Assembly (NCBI GenBank): GCA_020435885.1 | Contig: JAGQYU010000065.1 | Coordinates: 1 to 18,403, forward strand | Length of the DNA: 18,403 nt | Source of the DNA: Flavobacteriaceae bacterium | GTDB taxonomy: Bacteria > Bacteroidota > Bacteroidia > Flavobacteriales > Flavobacteriaceae | Direction of reading: 5' to 3' | In this document: piece by piece, positions 7,320-14,719 of the stretch | How the letters are laid out: every line of letters starts with the position of its first letter | How positions within the stretch are numbered: position 1 is the first letter of the stretch | Notes under the pieces: model-generated | What the model was told of the DNA's origin: nothing | What the model saw: the letters and a program-made list of their open reading frames with translations, nothing else | The model's database searches: none | Program-made: the position numbers and the translations under genes

Positions 7320-8248
7320 TGAGCCATTTTTACAGTAACGGAAAACTTTTGCTTACCGGGGAATATGTAGTACTTGACGGAGCTTTGTCATTGGCTTTAC
7401 CTACAATATTTGGTCAATCGTTACAAGTAGAAAAGCTCAATGAGCCTAAATTGTTATGGGAGAGTTTTTCTTCTGAAAACGAATTGTGGTTACAAGTTGA
7501 ATTTGACCTCCCTCAATTAAAAATTGTATCAGAAACCTTTGCTTCTCAAAAAGAAGGCGGAAATGATTCTTTTGCTTTAACGTTACAACATATTTTGTTG
7601 GAAGCCAAAAAGTTAAATCCAAATTTTTTAACTAATAATCATGGTTTTTATATAAAAACAAAACTTACCTTCCCAAAAAATTGGGGACTTGGCAGTTCTT
7701 CTACACTCATAAACAATATTGCTAACTGGGCTAACATTGATGCTTTTACGTTACAGTTCAACACTTTTGGAGGAAGTGGTTATGATATTGCCTGTGCACA
7801 ACACAATGTACCCATAACATATCAGTTACAAAATTCAAAACCTATGGTGAATGAAATTTTATTTAACCCTTCATTCAAAGATCAATTATATTTTGTACAC
7901 TTAAACAAAAAGCAAAATAGCAGAGAAGCCATAGCTGCATATAAAAAGCATAAAGCAACTAATGCTTCCGCTATAGCGGAAATATCATCCATCACCAAAA
8001 AAATTAGTAGTTGCAATTCACTAATTGATTTTGAACATCTGTTAAAAGAACATGAAAATATCATGGCAAACATCATTAAACAAAAAACTGTTCAGCAACG
8101 ACTATTTGCTGATTATACTGGTCAAACCAAAAGTTTAGGTGCTTGGGGTGGCGATTTTATATTGGCCACAGGAAATGAAGACGCTCCAACTTACTTCAAA
8201 CAAAAAGGGTTCAATACCATTATTCCTTATTCTAACATGATTTTATGA
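7319..8248 (+). CDS. GYDIA-family GHMP kinase
   Basis: A 309-residue small-molecule kinase of the GHMP superfamily. It starts with a substrate-side motif (GKLLLTGEYVVLDGA), has the ATP loop PKNWGLGSSS (residues 119-128) and contains GSGYDIA, with D156 in the place of the catalytic aspartate. The third GHMP motif is altered to SLGAWGGDFIL. The family is found in Bacteroidota and takes its name from the GYDIA motif. Its reaction is not settled; in related genomes it is often beside HMG-CoA reductase, which suggests a mevalonate-pathway kinase, possibly acting on phosphomevalonate. The reading frame extends upstream to 7226, but the ATG at 7319 overlaps the previous stop (TAATG) and begins the conserved domain directly, so I use it. 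Its own stop overlaps the next start as ATGA. Confidence 0.9.
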   Translation: MSHFYSNGKLLLTGEYVVLDGALSLALPTIFGQSLQVEKLNEPKLLWESFSSENELWLQVEFDLPQLKIVSETFASQKEGGNDSFALTLQHILLEAKKLNPNFLTNNHGFYIKTKLTFPKNWGLGSSSTLINNIANWANIDAFTLQFNTFGGSGYDIACAQHNVPITYQLQNSKPMVNEILFNPSFKDQLYFVHLNKKQNSREAIAAYKKHKATNASAIAEISSITKKISSCNSLIDFEHLLKEHENIMANIIKQKTVQQRLFADYTGQTKSLGAWGGDFILATGNEDAPTYFKQKGFNTIIPYSNMIL

Positions 8249-9456
8249 CTAAACAAATAGTCATCATAGGCGGAGGCGCCGCAGGTTTTTTTGCTGCTAT
8301 CACATGTGCTGAACAGAACCGTGATGTGCAAATCACCATTCTAGAAAAATCTACTACTGTACTACAAAAAGTAAAAGTTTCCGGTGGCGGCAGATGCAAT
8401 GTAACCCATGCCTGTTTTGATCCTCAAGAATTGATAACATTCTACCCTAGAGGAGGAAAAGAATTGCTAGGGCCTTTTCATCAGTTTATGACTGGTGATA
8501 CCATGCAATGGTTTGAAGAACGTGGAGTTCCTTTGAAAATTGAAGAAGATAACCGCGTTTTCCCAGTATCCAATTCTTCGCAAAGTATTGTAGATGTGCT
8601 TATCAATTCCGCAACTAAAAATAACATTGTCATAAAAACCAGTCATCGAGTAGAGTCTATTGAAAAGATCGAAAATCAATGGAAAGTAACAACTAGTAAT
8701 GGTGTTTTTTTAGCTGATAAATTATTAGTTGCCACTGGAAGTAATACACATGTTTGGAAGCTCATAAATCAGTCAAGACACACTATCATTGAGCCAGTTC
8801 CGTCATTATTCACTTTCAATTGTGATGACAACCGTATAAAAGAAATACCAGGGGTTTCTGTACCACATGTAACCATAAAAATAACAGGAACAAACCTAGA
8901 AACTAATGGACCATTACTCATTACACATTGGGGAATAAGCGGTCCGGCTATTCTAAAACTTTCTGCTTTTGGTGCCAGATTATTGGCAGAGAAGCAATAT
9001 CAATTTTCAATTGAAATTAACTGGTTATCAAAAAGTTATGAATCTGTTTTTAATCAATTAAGTTCTTTTAAAAAATCTTTGGCAAAAAAGCAATTACTAC
9101 CAAATTCGCCTTTTGAAGCAATTCCAAAACGGCTGTCGGAAAAACTAATCAATTACGCTTCCATTTCAGGAAATAAAAACTGGGCAGACCTTTCAAAAAG
9201 TGATTTGGAACAATTGGCTAATTTACTTACTCAATCTATCTTTGAGATCAACGGTAAAAGTACTTTTAAGGAAGAATTTGTAACTGCCGGTGGTATTGAT
9301 CTAAAAGAGGTAAATTTTAAGCGTTTTGAAAGCAAACTTCATAAAAATCTCTTCTTTGCCGGAGAAGTGCTTGATATTGATGCTGTTACCGGAGGTTTTA
9401 ACTTTCAGAATGCGTGGACTGGCGGCTATATTGCTGGAAAGGCTATGGTGCAATGA
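8245..9456 (+). CDS. NAD(P)/FAD-dependent oxidoreductase, BaiN/HI0933 (aminoacetone oxidase) family
   Basis: A 403-residue flavoprotein with an N-terminal dinucleotide-binding motif IIGGGAAGFFAA (glycines 9-11 and 14), then the family's KVKVSGGGRCNVTH, PSLFTF, GPLLITHWGISGPAIL, FVTAGGIDLKEVN and the C-terminal FAD-contacting sequence FFAGEVLDIDAVTGGFNFQ-AWTGG. This arrangement is that of the HI0933/YhiN/BaiN group. Members are annotated as aminoacetone oxidase or as a bile-acid pathway reductase, but for most, including this one, the physiological substrate is unknown. The start overlaps the stop of the GHMP kinase gene (ATGA), so it is coupled to the panD operon. It is the last gene of that run and converges on acr3 with only seven bases between the stops. 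Confidence 0.93.
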   Translation: MTKQIVIIGGGAAGFFAAITCAEQNRDVQITILEKSTTVLQKVKVSGGGRCNVTHACFDPQELITFYPRGGKELLGPFHQFMTGDTMQWFEERGVPLKIEEDNRVFPVSNSSQSIVDVLINSATKNNIVIKTSHRVESIEKIENQWKVTTSNGVFLADKLLVATGSNTHVWKLINQSRHTIIEPVPSLFTFNCDDNRIKEIPGVSVPHVTIKITGTNLETNGPLLITHWGISGPAILKLSAFGARLLAEKQYQFSIEINWLSKSYESVFNQLSSFKKSLAKKQLLPNSPFEAIPKRLSEKLINYASISGNKNWADLSKSDLEQLANLLTQSIFEINGKSTFKEEFVTAGGIDLKEVNFKRFESKLHKNLFFAGEVLDIDAVTGGFNFQNAWTGGYIAGKAMVQ

Positions 9457-9463
9457 CAAGAAT

Positions 9464-10495
9464 TCAATAATACCTCTTTCGCAACCAAAAAACAACTTTT
9501 ACTAACAAAATCAGTGCAGGAACTTCTACTAAAGGGCCAATAACTCCGGCGAAAGCCTCACCTGAATTTAAGCCAAAAACAGCAATGGCTACAGCAATAG
9601 CCAGTTCAAAATTATTACCCGCTGCAGTAAACGCAATAGAAGCATTTTTGTCATACGTTGCACCCATAGCTTTGCTCATAAAAAATCCGATAAGGAACAT
9701 TATGGCAAAATAAATGAGCAATGGAATGGCAATAATCACAACGTCCATCGGAATTTCAACAATCAATTCCCCTTTGAGGGAAAACATTAACACAATGGTT
9801 AAGAGCAATGCTATTAATGTTATTGGCGATATTGTTGGAATAAATTTTTGCATGTACCATTCTTCGCCCATCACTTTTACTAATAAGGCTCTGCTTACTA
9901 AACCTAGTAAAAAGGGAATACCCAAATAAATGGCTACGCTTTCTGCAATGGTAGCAATAGAAATATCTACAATAGCACCTTCAAAACCAAAAAGAGGCGG
10001 CAACTTGGTAATAAACAACCATGCGTAGAAACTATAGGCAAACACTTGAAAAATACTGTTCAACGCTACTAATCCTGCGCCGTATTCACTGCTTCCTTCG
10101 GCAAGATCGTTCCATACCAATACCATAGCAATACATCTGGCTAAACCGATTAAAATGAGGCCCACCATATAATCAGGATGGCCTCGCAAAAAAGTAATAG
10201 CCAACACAAACATCAACACAGGCCCAATGATCCAATTTAACAATAATGAAATGGATAGTACTTTTACATTTTTAAACACCTTTGGAAGTAGGGCATAATC
10301 TACTTTTGCCAAGGGTGGATACATCATTAAAATAAGTCCGACGGCAATAGGAATATTGGTTGTACCACTGCTAAAAGAATCAATTTTCTGAGCAAAAGAC
10401 GGTACGAAATAACCGATAGCTACGCCTATTGCCATGGCTAAGAAAATCCATAACGTTAGGTATTTGTCTAAAAAGTTTAATTTTTTAGCTGCCAT
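9464..10495 (-). CDS. acr3: ACR3-family arsenite efflux transporter
   Basis: Inner-membrane permease that expels As(III) using the proton gradient. The 343-residue sequence is almost wholly hydrophobic, consistent with ten membrane helices of the bile acid/sodium symporter fold. It keeps the two residues known to be essential in the family: the cysteine in GLARCIAMVLVWN (C121) and the glutamate in GPLVEVPALI (E324). GSSEYGAGLVALNSIFQVFAY is also typical of ACR3 and not of the ArsB family. The ATG at 10495 shares a base with the arsC stop (TAATG), so it is translated from the arsR-arsM-arsC-acr3 transcript. Confidence 0.95.
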   Translation of the reverse strand: MAAKKLNFLDKYLTLWIFLAMAIGVAIGYFVPSFAQKIDSFSSGTTNIPIAVGLILMMYPPLAKVDYALLPKVFKNVKVLSISLLLNWIIGPVLMFVLAITFLRGHPDYMVGLILIGLARCIAMVLVWNDLAEGSSEYGAGLVALNSIFQVFAYSFYAWLFITKLPPLFGFEGAIVDISIATIAESVAIYLGIPFLLGLVSRALLVKVMGEEWYMQKFIPTISPITLIALLLTIVLMFSLKGELIVEIPMDVVIIAIPLLIYFAIMFLIGFFMSKAMGATYDKNASIAFTAAGNNFELAIAVAIAVFGLNSGEAFAGVIGPLVEVPALILLVKVVFWLRKRYY

Positions 10496-11115
10496 TAATT
10501 GATATTTGAAAATACATACAATAGTTCTGTAGCTATTTGGAGGCTCCGCTCACGGTATTTTTCTGCTTGCTGGGGAGTACCGTCAAACAATTTTGGATCT
10601 TCATACGTCAACGCTATACGCTTATCACAACCTATAACTATAGGACAATTTTCATCAGCATGTGAGCAAGTCATTACGGCAACAAAATCGGAAGAAGGGT
10701 TAAAATAATGATCATACACCTTCGAAAACCCAACAATAGGCGCCCTATTTTCAGCAAATAAAATATGATAGGTAGGGTTAGCACCTTCTTCAGCTATTTT
10801 AATTTGAAACCCTTGATCTTCCAACGTCTCTAGCACCTTTGGAAATAACGCAGTAGCTTCGGTACCTCCTGAAAAACAATGAACATTCTCTAAGCCTACA
10901 TAAGCCGCTATAGCTTGTGCCCAGATTTGTGAGAAGTGGCTGCGCCGTGAGTTGTGCGTACAAATAAAATTTAGAAGGATGTTTTCATTAGCATCTTTTT
11001 TTTGCTGAATATAATCGATCAATTGCTGTAAAACAGGTTTCCGTTTTTCAGGAATTGAAGTTGTATCTAAAGATGAAATCGTATCCCGTATGTTCTTATA
11101 GATTTTGGCTTTCAT
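10495..11115 (-). CDS. arsC: Arsenate reductase, thioredoxin-coupled (low-molecular-weight phosphatase fold)
   Basis: Reduces As(V) to As(III) for the efflux pump and methyltransferase. The phosphatase-type P-loop CTHNSRR (C52 to R58, CX5R) lies after a 45-residue lead. A second cysteine pair, C150 and C157 in TCSHADENCP, has the same seven-residue spacing as the resolving cysteines of the staphylococcal thioredoxin-dependent enzyme (C82, C89). This supports a three-cysteine relay and argues against a plain tyrosine phosphatase. The YEDPKLFDGT segment matches the family's C-terminal region. At 206 residues it is longer than the 131-residue staphylococcal protein because of the lead and an insert around residues 105-140, where the family differs in Bacteroidota. 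It is separated from arsM by a 102-base gap that carries a dispersed repeat. Confidence 0.92.
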   Translation of the reverse strand: MKAKIYKNIRDTISSLDTTSIPEKRKPVLQQLIDYIQQKKDANENILLNFICTHNSRRSHFSQIWAQAIAAYVGLENVHCFSGGTEATALFPKVLETLEDQGFQIKIAEEGANPTYHILFAENRAPIVGFSKVYDHYFNPSSDFVAVMTCSHADENCPIVIGCDKRIALTYEDPKLFDGTPQQAEKYRERSLQIATELLYVFSNIN

Positions 11116-11128
11116 TTTTAAAATCTTT

Positions 11129-11211
11129 CGTCATTACGAGGGAATACAATGACCGAAGTAATCCGCTTATAAACTTACAGATTGCCACGTCGCTAGCTCC
11201 TCGCAATGACA
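11129..11211. repeat. Dispersed palindromic repeat, copy 1 (between arsM and arsC)
   Basis: An imperfect inverted repeat: the left arm starts CGTCATTACGAGG (11129) and the right arm ends CCTCGCAATGACA (11211), with inner matches between CCGAAGTAATCCG and ACAGATTGCCACGTCG. This is the palindrome, found in many bacterial genomes, that gives translated peptides like HCERSEAI. It lies 6 bases beyond the arsM stop and 13 bases before the arsC start. It could form a hairpin in the ars transcript. Confidence 0.85.
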
Positions 11212-11217
11212 CATAAA

Positions 11218-12105
11218 TTAACAACACCCTGAACTTGGAGAACAACACGAACCTGACTCTAATTCAGATAATTTTATTTTTCGTTTTTCTACAGAACTCC
11301 CAGGTTTTTCTGCATACACTGTAATGCTAAAAATACCTGTTTGGCCTGCTTGAAATTCTTTGATTTCAGTTTCAGACAAATACTTACATAAAATATCTTC
11401 GGGTATTGAAATGGTCTTCTCTTTCTGAAGCGTTATGTTTTCAAAATCTGCTTCCTTAATATGATTTAAATAATCGTCCTTTTGAATGGCTCCTGCCACA
11501 CAACCAGCATACATTTCTGCATCACTACGTAAAGCATCTGGCAAATTACCAACTAGCACAATGTCTGAGATACTAAAATGGCCTCCGGGTTTTAACACTC
11601 TATAAATTTCGCCTATAACTTTAGCTTTATTCGGCACTAAATTCAATACACAATTACTCACAATTACATCAGCTATATCGTCGCTTACAGGCATATTGTC
11701 TATATCTCCTTCACGGAATTCAACATTATTGTACCCTAATTTTTCTGTATTTGCCCTTGCCTTATTAATCATTTCCGGTGTAAAATCAATGCCGATAACT
11801 TTTCCTGTTGGCCCGGTTTCATGTCTGGCTACAAAACAATCGTTTCCGGCACCGGAACCTAGATCAATCACTGTATCTCCAGTGTTTATATTGGCGAATT
11901 GCGTGGGTAATCCACAACCCAGACCTAGATCAGCATCCTCTACATAACCTTCGGTTTCTGAATAGTCATCCATCATAATGTTGTACACTTTATTTGATGG
12001 TGTGGTGGCACCACAACACGATGATGCATTTACTGCTTTATCTTGCATAGCAATTTTTGCATAGCGGTCTTTTACTACTTTTTTTAAATCTTGTTCTGTT
12101 TTCAT
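11218..12105 (-). CDS. arsM: Arsenite S-adenosylmethionine methyltransferase
   Basis: Methylates As(III) using SAM, giving methylated and volatile arsenicals. The 295-residue protein has the class I methyltransferase loop VIDLGSGAGND (D81 onward), the acidic GIDFTPEMI strand and EGDIDNMP. The three arsenic-binding cysteines of the family are all present: C64 in GLGCGLP, C152 in VSNCVLNL and C202 in YAGCVAGAI. Extra cysteine pairs lie near the N-terminus (SSCCG, C30-C31) and in the tail GSCCSPSSGCC. The open frame runs 32 codons further upstream to a TTG at 12201, but that part encodes HCERSEAIC, which is translation of a dispersed repeat. The true start is therefore the ATG at 12105 (MKTEQDLKKVVKDRY). 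Second gene of the ars operon. Confidence 0.95.
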   Translation of the reverse strand: MKTEQDLKKVVKDRYAKIAMQDKAVNASSCCGATTPSNKVYNIMMDDYSETEGYVEDADLGLGCGLPTQFANINTGDTVIDLGSGAGNDCFVARHETGPTGKVIGIDFTPEMINKARANTEKLGYNNVEFREGDIDNMPVSDDIADVIVSNCVLNLVPNKAKVIGEIYRVLKPGGHFSISDIVLVGNLPDALRSDAEMYAGCVAGAIQKDDYLNHIKEADFENITLQKEKTISIPEDILCKYLSETEIKEFQAGQTGIFSITVYAEKPGSSVEKRKIKLSELESGSCCSPSSGCC

Positions 12106-12160
12106 TTTTTTTAAATTTTTATAATTGTGAGAAATTCGCAACGTATCATCTCTCTTTTTC

Positions 12161-12252
12161 CTTTGACAGATTGCTTCACTACGTTCGCAATGACGATTCA
12201 AACGTCATTACGAGGAGTCACTATTGTTAACGGGATGATGAAATAATCTGCT
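12161..12252. repeat. Dispersed palindromic repeat, copy 2 (degenerate, between arsR and arsM)
   Basis: Two half-elements meet here. A right arm (about 12166-12195, ACAGATTGCTTC to CGCAATGACG) and a left arm (12203-12252, CGTCATTACGAGGAG to AATCTGCT) face each other across 7 bases. CGCAATGACG (12186-12195) and CGTCATTACG (12203-12212) pair with one mismatch. The sequence resembles copy 1 between arsM and arsC. On the minus strand it translates into HCERSEAIC, which falsely extends arsM. Confidence 0.8.
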
Positions 12253-12291
12253 CATTTGAAATATTATTTGATACACATCCCCCTCAATACG

Positions 12292-12621
12292 TTAACAACA
12301 GGAAATCTTATTAAAATCTTCTTTAAATAACTCGGCAAACATATGTTTGGCCTTGTCCCAATTTTCTTTATCGATGCAATAGCGGATCTTTGGCGGATTC
12401 ACTTCACCTTGTATAAGTCCGGCATCTTTCAGTTCTTTTAAATGTTGTGATATGGTAGACTGTGCCAATGGCAATATTTCTACCAGATCGCCAGTATAGC
12501 AGCAGCTTTGTGTGCTTAAATGCTTTAATATGACCAAACGTACCGGATGCCCCAAAGCCTTGGCAAATTTGGCTAATTGCTCCGTTTCTGAACTGTAATC
12601 TATTTTTTGTAATGTTCTCAT
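12292..12621 (-). CDS. arsR: ArsR/SmtB-family arsenic-responsive repressor
   Basis: A 109-residue winged-helix repressor expected to release DNA when As(III) binds. The core is AKALGHPVRLVILKHL, then the recognition helix region AQSTISQHLKELKDAGLI and the wing GEVNPPKIRYCI. Cysteine pairs occur at C40-C41 (QSCCYTGDLVE, in place of the ELCVCDL motif of the E. coli plasmid repressor) and at the extreme C-terminus (C108-C109), and both are candidate metalloid ligands. The frame is open upstream to 12714, but that part is a hydrophobic low-complexity translation of the promoter region. The ATG at 12621 begins the normal family N-terminus. It is the first gene of the operon and is divergent from the AT-rich nuclease-like gene. 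Confidence 0.94.
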   Translation of the reverse strand: MRTLQKIDYSSETEQLAKFAKALGHPVRLVILKHLSTQSCCYTGDLVEILPLAQSTISQHLKELKDAGLIQGEVNPPKIRYCIDKENWDKAKHMFAELFKEDFNKISCC

Positions 12622-12623
12622 AG

Positions 12624-12645
12624 TTAATCGCAAATATACGATTAA
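12624..12645 (-). promoter_or_regulatory. Probable ArsR operator overlapping the arsR -7 box
   Basis: TTAATCG (12624-12630) and CGATTAA (12639-12645) are a perfect 7-bp inverted repeat with an 8-base spacer. On the minus strand the spacer itself reads TATATTTG, a full match to the TAnnTTTG -7 box, directly upstream of the arsR ATG at 12621. A repressor bound to the palindrome would cover the promoter, giving simple autoregulation of the whole operon. The very short leader this implies (a few bases) is unusual but known in this phylum. Confidence 0.7.
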
Positions 12646-12694
12646 TATTAAAATAGTAGAATTAATTTGTATTTTTATATAGTAAAGCCTAATT

Positions 12695-14719
12695 ATGACA
12701 AAAACAATTAACATATCAATAGCAGATCAGTTTTTCAAAGATGCTTTATTCTTTTTGATCAATTTGAAAAAAAACAAAATTGATGGGTTAAATGAGAAAA
12801 TAATACTTGAAAATATTCTCAAATATGTTAAGGCATTCGCTTATTATAATAACAAAGGAAAAACTGCCCAATTAAAATTAGGTATAACAATTAATGGGCA
12901 AAAAGAAGAAATAAACCTATTTAAGGATTCAAGAATAGTATTTGAGAGATTTTTTGAAGAATTAAAAAAAGTAATTTCTCAAATAGGACTTGAATTCTAC
13001 TTTAAAAACATTGAAAAAGAATTTAAAAGCCTAAACTTTAATCACAAGATTGCTATCATAAATGCAGAAAATACCTTCCTAATTAATGAGATTAAGAATT
13101 TCATCTATTCTATTGAAGATACTGTCTTTATTGATGCTTTTATTGAAGAACGCTTAAATCTTATCTTTGATTTGATCTATGATTTTGAAGAAAAACAAAA
13201 AAAATACCCAGACTTTTTAAAAGATGCAGACAAAAATATTTTGTACAATGTTTTAAATTTCTATTTGGGTTTAAAAATTGATTTTTTTATTTTTTCCAAT
13301 AGAATTTTTCAGATTTATTATTATCTCAAAGATGAAATTAATTTAAATGATGATGAAAGAATAATTAAAATATTAATTGAGAAAATAATTTATCTAAATA
13401 ATAGTTTTTTGATTGAATCTAAAAATGATATTGTTGAAACTATAGATAATCTCAAAGGCATAATAAAAGATGAGGAATTAGAAGAATTAAATGAATTTTT
13501 ATTAACCAACCCAAAGAGTATTCAAATTGGTGCTTTTAAAACCAATCATGGAAATCTTACTGAAACTGACTTAAAAACTAAATCAATTTATACAATTATA
13601 AAGTTTAGTTTACCTGGTAAAGCAAAAGAATATAGCAATAAATTCGAACTAACAGATAGTTGTTTAATTCACTATGAGAAAATCAGAAACAAATTAAATG
13701 ACCCTATTTATAAATTATACAAGGACTTTAGTATTGGAGGAATGGGGTGGAATTATTTTACTGATACCTATCACTCTTTATCGAATGAAAATCTATTTAT
13801 AAATTTTGTGATAAAGAAACCGTTTCATCCAGATTTCGAAATAAAAGAAGATAAAATTGTAGATATTAATTATAAAGAAAAGGAAATTTTAATTGGTCGT
13901 GATTATTACCCTCACAAAGAATTTGTTGTTAAAACGCTCTATAGAAATTATGATAAATTCTCTTCAGAAATAAGTATTGAAAAAAAAGATATAAATATCA
14001 ATCTCTTTTCAACTTTTATTGTTGATTATATTGATTCATTTAATAATTCTTTATTGTTAAGAAGATTATATGCAATAACTAATCCTGATACGTATCAAAA
14101 TGTATCAAATAAATTTATTGAAAGATTAAATGAACTTAACTTATCTGATCAATACATACCCATTCGAGATTTATGTGAAAAAGCACAGATTTTTTCAGAT
14201 AAAACTTTATCTAGTTTTATTGAATCATTATTGAATATTGTCCTAAAAAATAATGTTGAACTTCATGGTAATTACAAATACTTCTGGACAGATGATTCTA
14301 AGCCAAAATCTGAACCAAATATGCAACCCTTAATTATGGCCCAGCTCAAAGCCATTTGTGATTTTATGGGAATACAAATTTCTAGAGAAGTAGAAAGTGC
14401 AAATGGAGAAATTGATTTTTTATGTTCGTATACTTATCAAAATAAAATTTTAAAAACATGTGTAGAAGTTAAGAATGCTCATAGTAATAAAATAGAATCT
14501 GGTTTAGAGAAGCAATTACCAGAATATCTTAAAAGTGAAAGAACAAAAAACGGAATATACCTTGTTCTTTGGTACAAAGGAAAATTATTTGGAAAACCTG
14601 AAAAGTATCAAAAAATTGATGACCTTTTATTTCATTTAAATTCTTTAAAACCAACAAATTTTCTAATCAGGCTAATTGTAATCAACTGTAACAAGCCAAT
14701 ATCTCCATCCATGTTGTGA
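12695..14719 (+). CDS. Uncharacterised protein with C-terminal PD-(D/E)XK nuclease-like domain
   Basis: A 674-residue protein I cannot assign to a named family. Residues 1 to about 540 are Lys/Asn/Ile-rich and look largely helical, with no signal peptide or clear membrane segment. The C-terminus has a nuclease-like arrangement: a helix (PLIMAQLKAICDFMG), then EVESANGEIDF with D574, then CVEVKNAH with E591 and K593 (the D...ExK core), then EKQLPEYL with Q607 and Y611, and GIYLVLWYKG. This order resembles restriction-like PD-(D/E)XK domains. The gene is far more AT-rich than its neighbours (9 G/C of 60 at 13321-13380, against 25 of 60 at 12481-12540 in arsR), which suggests recent acquisition. 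It stands alone, divergent from arsR. A defence role is possible but is only inferred. TTAATTTG at 12662-12669 is a weak candidate -7 box. Confidence 0.8.
   Translation: MTKTINISIADQFFKDALFFLINLKKNKIDGLNEKIILENILKYVKAFAYYNNKGKTAQLKLGITINGQKEEINLFKDSRIVFERFFEELKKVISQIGLEFYFKNIEKEFKSLNFNHKIAIINAENTFLINEIKNFIYSIEDTVFIDAFIEERLNLIFDLIYDFEEKQKKYPDFLKDADKNILYNVLNFYLGLKIDFFIFSNRIFQIYYYLKDEINLNDDERIIKILIEKIIYLNNSFLIESKNDIVETIDNLKGIIKDEELEELNEFLLTNPKSIQIGAFKTNHGNLTETDLKTKSIYTIIKFSLPGKAKEYSNKFELTDSCLIHYEKIRNKLNDPIYKLYKDFSIGGMGWNYFTDTYHSLSNENLFINFVIKKPFHPDFEIKEDKIVDINYKEKEILIGRDYYPHKEFVVKTLYRNYDKFSSEISIEKKDININLFSTFIVDYIDSFNNSLLLRRLYAITNPDTYQNVSNKFIERLNELNLSDQYIPIRDLCEKAQIFSDKTLSSFIESLLNIVLKNNVELHGNYKYFWTDDSKPKSEPNMQPLIMAQLKAICDFMGIQISREVESANGEIDFLCSYTYQNKILKTCVEVKNAHSNKIESGLEKQLPEYLKSERTKNGIYLVLWYKGKLFGKPEKYQKIDDLLFHLNSLKPTNFLIRLIVINCNKPISPSML

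Noticed and set aside
11129..12252. CRISPR array or insertion sequence suggested by the two similar palindromes
   Set aside because: Only two irregular, degenerate copies about 1 kb apart with genes between; no regular spacers, no transposase and no cas genes.
12622..12714. Upstream extension of arsR by 31 codons
   Set aside because: It encodes hydrophobic low-complexity sequence across the operator and promoter, and it overlaps the start of the divergent gene; the ATG at 12621 gives the normal family N-terminus.
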